Source: JACCWP01 sp963785115 (GTDB lineage: Bacteria > Actinomycetota > Actinomycetes > Propionibacteriales > Nocardioidaceae). From it: 64,000 nucleotides of DNA. Location of the stretch: positions 544,564 to 608,563 of the forward strand of contig CAWATY010000031.1 in NCBI GenBank assembly GCA_963785115.1, in the 5' to 3' direction. The notes beneath the pieces are model-generated. The model made no database searches. It was not told the origin of the DNA and saw only the letters and a list, made by a program, of their open reading frames with translations. The position numbers and the translations under genes were made by a program. Shown here piece by piece: positions 61,433-64,000 of this stretch (position 1 is the first letter of the stretch; the number at the start of each line of letters is the position of its first letter).

Positions 61433-62841
61433 GAAAGCAGTTGCCACTGCTGGTAGGCCTCGACCTGAGCAGGCTGCTCGCGCCGCCACTTGTCGATGGC
61501 CGCCTGCATCGTCGTCACGGCCTCGGACACCGAGCCATCCGGCTGGAACAGCTGCTGGACGCCGGGCGTGACCCCGTCACGCTCGAACGGGAACGGGTAG
61601 TAGTACTGGTACCAGAAGTTGGGAAGAGTGGCCTTCCACTCCGCCATCGTCTTGTCTGCCTCGGTGTTCAGCCACGCGGGGTCGAACTTCTTGTCCGGCG
61701 TGATGGCGCCGCACGCTTCGTACATCGCCTTCATCACCTCGGGCTCATGCAGGTACTCCAAGAACTGCGCAGCGCGATCCTGGCGTGGGGAGAAGCTGGT
61801 GATGGTGAGTACCTGGCTGGGCGCTGGGAAGAAGTCTGCGAGCTCACCGGTGCCGTAGACGGGTGTGCGCATGACGCCGACGGTGTCGGCGCCCAGCTTG
61901 CGCTCGAAGCCGACGATCTGCGGCTGCACGGAGTTCGTGATCGCTGCCTCTTGGCTCTCGAACAGCTGCTGGCCCTGGTAGAGGTCGATGGAGAGCACGT
62001 CGTCGTTGAAGAAGCCGCGGTCGATCAGCTCCTTCAGGCGGTCGAGCCACTCGGTGTACATCGTCCCGGAGTAGTCGGCGTCGCCGCGGAAGACCGCAAT
62101 GGCGTCGTCGATGCTGTCGAAGTTCTGCCCGCCGAGATAGCTGATCAGCCAGCCGCCCAGGTAGGCGTCCTTGAAGCCGGCGCCCAGCGGGATGACACCG
62201 GACTCCTTGAGCGCCGTCAGCGCGGCGATGAAGTCGTCCCAGGTCGCCGGCGGAGTCTCAGGATCGAGGTCTGCCTCGGCGAACATCTTCTTGTTGTAGG
62301 CCCACGCGGTGCCGATCTGGTAGAAGGGCGAACCCCACTGCTTGTCGTCCCAGAACGTCTCTCGGCGAGCGTCGTCGTCGAGGTTGTCCAGGAACTCCTG
62401 CGACACGTGGTCGGACAGCGGCTCGACATTGCCCATCCAGACGTCCTCGAGCGCCTGGGTGCCGCCCCAGAAGAACTGCACGTCGGGGCCATCCTTGGCC
62501 TCTGCGGCGGTCCGGAAGGCGGTGTAGAGCGTGTCGCTCTCTTGGAGAACCGCAACCACATCGCCGTCCGGATCGCTCCCGGCGGCGTTGTAGCGCTCCA
62601 CCTGGCCCTCGAAGAACTTCTTCATCCCGGCGGCCTCTTGCTCGCCCCAGTACCAGACGAGCAGGTCTCCGGCGGCGCCCGAACCTCCGCTGTCGTCGTC
62701 GGACCCACAGGCAGCCAGCAGGCCCGGGGCCGCGACAAGCCCGGCGGTGACACCCAGGCCACGCAGGACCTGGCGACGGTCGAGGCGACGGGTCAGCGGG
62801 TGACCAGCGATCGAAGAGGCGCGAGGGCCGAACGCATGCAT
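61429..62841 (-). CDS. Tat-type sugar-binding lipoprotein
   Basis: 470 residues. Twin-arginine plus lipobox: R22-R23 in DRRQVLRGLG and LLAACGSD with acylated C45. Mature part is SBP_bac_1: VWYWGEQEAAGMKKFFEGQV, DVQFFWGGTQALEDVWMGNV, AWYNKKMFAEADL-type stretch. It probably binds oligosaccharides freed by the exported GH36-like enzyme. Divergent from the SIS gene. Confidence 0.92.
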   Translation of the reverse strand: MHAFGPRASSIAGHPLTRRLDRRQVLRGLGVTAGLVAAPGLLAACGSDDDSGGSGAAGDLLVWYWGEQEAAGMKKFFEGQVERYNAAGSDPDGDVVAVLQESDTLYTAFRTAAEAKDGPDVQFFWGGTQALEDVWMGNVEPLSDHVSQEFLDNLDDDARRETFWDDKQWGSPFYQIGTAWAYNKKMFAEADLDPETPPATWDDFIAALTALKESGVIPLGAGFKDAYLGGWLISYLGGQNFDSIDDAIAVFRGDADYSGTMYTEWLDRLKELIDRGFFNDDVLSIDLYQGQQLFESQEAAITNSVQPQIVGFERKLGADTVGVMRTPVYGTGELADFFPAPSQVLTITSFSPRQDRAAQFLEYLHEPEVMKAMYEACGAITPDKKFDPAWLNTEADKTMAEWKATLPNFWYQYYYPFPFERDGVTPGVQQLFQPDGSVSEAVTTMQAAIDKWRREQPAQVEAYQQWQLLS

Positions 62842-63025
62842 AGCGGACCTTTCGACGAACCCGTGCCGCGGCCCGGGCGAGCGCGGCGTCCGATTTCGGG
62901 GAGTATGGCACTATGCTGCAGATTCGCACAATAATCGTGCACGGTTGTGCACAGTTTTGTTTGCCGTTTCCACTCGCCAGCCCCCGCCGGCGGACGCCGG
63001 CCTGTTGCGTGAAGGGCGCGCCACC
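62842..63025. promoter_or_regulatory. Divergent control region of the glycoside operon and SIS gene
   Basis: 184 bases without a gene. It contains GTGCACGGTTGTGCAC (62937-62952), two GTGCAC hexamers one helical turn apart, and an unusually AT-rich neighbourhood (CACAATAATCG, AGTTTTGTTTG). A repressor or activator of both operons probably binds here. No -35/-10 pair is clear. Confidence 0.5.
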
Positions 63026-63913
63026 ATGACTTCCACGCTCGGCACTCGAACCGTCGAGGAGATCCACACCCAGCCCGACTGCTGGCAGCGTGCGGTGACC
63101 GTCGCCGGCTCCGAGTCGGCAACGCTGCCCCGCCCCGGCGCCCGCGTGCTCGTGCTCGGCTGCGGCACGTCGTACTACATGGCGCAGGCGTACGCGGACT
63201 TGCGCGAGCAGGCCGGCCTCGGGGAGACCGACGCCCGCGTTGCCAGCGAGCTTCCGGCGCGCCGGCGCAGCTATGACCAGGTGCTCGCCATCAGCCGATC
63301 CGGCACCTCCGTGGAGGTCGTCGAAGCGCTCAAGCTCCTGGGCGGCGAGGTGCCGACCGCCGCACTGGTCGGAGTCATGGACAGCCCGGTGGCCGCCGTC
63401 GTCGACGAGGTCGTCGATCTCGGATTCGCCGACGAGAGCGGTGGTGCAGACCCGTTTCGCCACCACCGGTCTGGCCGTGCTCCGAGCTGGCCTCGGCGAG
63501 GATCTCGCACCGGTGATCGCTGACGCGGAGGAGGCGCTGACCGCCCCGCTGCCGATGCTGCCCACGCGGCAGCTGGTCGTACTGGCGACCGGTTGGGCCA
63601 CCCACATCGCCCAGGAGGCGGCACTGAAGTGCCGAGAGTCGGCAGCGGCGTGGGTGGAGGCCTATCCGGCGGGCGAGTACCGGCACGGGCCGATCGCTGT
63701 CGCGGACGCGCAGACGCTGGTGTGGTCACTCACCCCACTGACCGAGGTCCAACGCGCTGCGGTGACGGCGACGGGTGCGCTCTGGAACAGGGCCATCTCG
63801 ACCCGATGGCTGAACTGGTGCGCATCCAGCGGTTGGCCGTCGAATGGGCGACCAGCCGGGGCCGCGACGCAGACGTGCCCGCCAACCTCTCGCGGTCGGT
63901 GACCGACATCTGA
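63026..63913 (+). pseudogene. SIS-domain sugar isomerase-like gene with two frameshifts
   Basis: From ATG 63026 the protein begins MTSTLGTRTVEEIHTQPDCW, then VLVLGCGTSYYMAQAYADLR and QVLAISRSGTSVEVVEALKL, the SIS (phosphosugar-binding) signature. At about 63440 an extra G moves the frame: the next stretch (VVQTRFATTGLAVLRAGLGE, AALKCRESAAAWVEAYPAGE, YRHGPIAVADA) is one frame on. Near 63780 a missing base returns it: HLDPMAELVRIQRLAVEWAT to a TGA at 63911. Corrected length is about 295 residues, as in AgaS/GlmS-C-like isomerases or deaminases. As written the product stops at 63523. Confidence 0.8.
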
Positions 63914-63970
63914 CCGCGATGACCGCGATCAGACCGATGAATTGCGGGCTCGGGCGGAGTCGCTTCAGAC

Positions 63971-64000
63971 ATGGCTACTGGACAGATCGACCCGAGGTAC
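63971..64000 (+). CDS. Possible start of a further gene, cut by the window edge
   Basis: ATG 63971 opens a frame reading MATGQIDPRY to the last base. The pattern Q-I-D-P is seen at the start of some GntR regulators, but ten residues cannot decide. The intervening 57 bases after the SIS stop show no feature. Confidence 0.25.
   Translation, partial: MATGQIDPRY

Noticed and set aside
1..64000. CRISPR array, IS element, prophage, tRNA or rRNA
   Set aside because: I scanned for direct repeats with unique spacers, transposase motifs, integrase motifs, and tRNA-like cloverleafs and saw none. Some tRNAs could be missed by eye.

Overview
This is a high-GC window (about 70 percent GC, many GTG starts, start/stop overlaps of the ATGA and GTGA type) from an actinobacterium. 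A DUF222/HNH endonuclease gene, several SigE-type sigma factors, sugar ABC systems without their own ATPase, an actinobacterial formylglycine-generating enzyme and a Nocardia-type rifamycin monooxygenase fit a soil member of the Nocardioidaceae or a relative. That placement is inference; no rRNA gene is present. I saw no rRNA, tRNA, CRISPR array, transposase or prophage.

Layout. 1-2410: copper export, with a copA-type P-ATPase behind csoR and a CsoR-type operator. 2418-10138: a complete potassium locus read leftward in the order micro-ORF, kdpF, kdpA, kdpB, kdpC, kdpD, kdpE; kdpA carries a one-base frameshift. 10327-12655: an ECF sigma factor, a GT87 mannosyltransferase-like protein and a small PLDc_N membrane protein. 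12680-15930: a two-component system whose histidine kinase is open in frame into a DUF4173-type membrane protein. 15931-16253: a spacer with tandem repeats and a long hairpin, then a DUF222/HNH gene.

17563-22400 holds a RibD/DHFR-like reductase, a cyclase-ATPase-TPR regulator, a secreted protein and an acetyltransferase. 22423-29883 is a leftward catabolic cluster: DeoR regulator, sugar ABC transporter, FAD oxidoreductase, amidohydrolase, MFS transporter. 29930-31969 is a TetR regulon with three matching operators. 31995-34648 pairs a rifamycin monooxygenase (rox), with a rifamycin-associated element (RAE), and a divergent homocysteine methyltransferase-like gene whose leader holds a terminator.

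34704-45412 is mixed: a DUF2319 hydrolase, a cupin, two SigE-type sigma factor modules each followed by a membrane-anchored partner, two unlisted small proteins, VOC, SDR and epimerase genes, and a TetR/methyltransferase divergent pair with a perfect operator. 45439-56163 has a methyltransferase, a MalT-like LuxR regulator, cardiolipin synthase, a HerA-like ATPase, a formylglycine-generating enzyme with two small companions, YihY, a DUF7144 protein and an AI-2E family exporter. 56241-56585 is a graveyard of a divergent TetR/VOC pair. 56598-63913 is a glycoside uptake and hydrolysis operon (Tat-exported GH36-like enzyme, beta-propeller glycosidase, two permeases, binding lipoprotein) with a divergent SIS-domain gene that has two frameshifts.

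The most interesting items are the RAE/rox region with its back-to-back promoter and terminator, the kdp micro-ORF, the kinase-DUF4173 fusion, the shared TetR operators, and the hairpin beside the HNH gene. Three frameshifts in otherwise well-conserved genes mean that sequencing error must be excluded before any are called biological.
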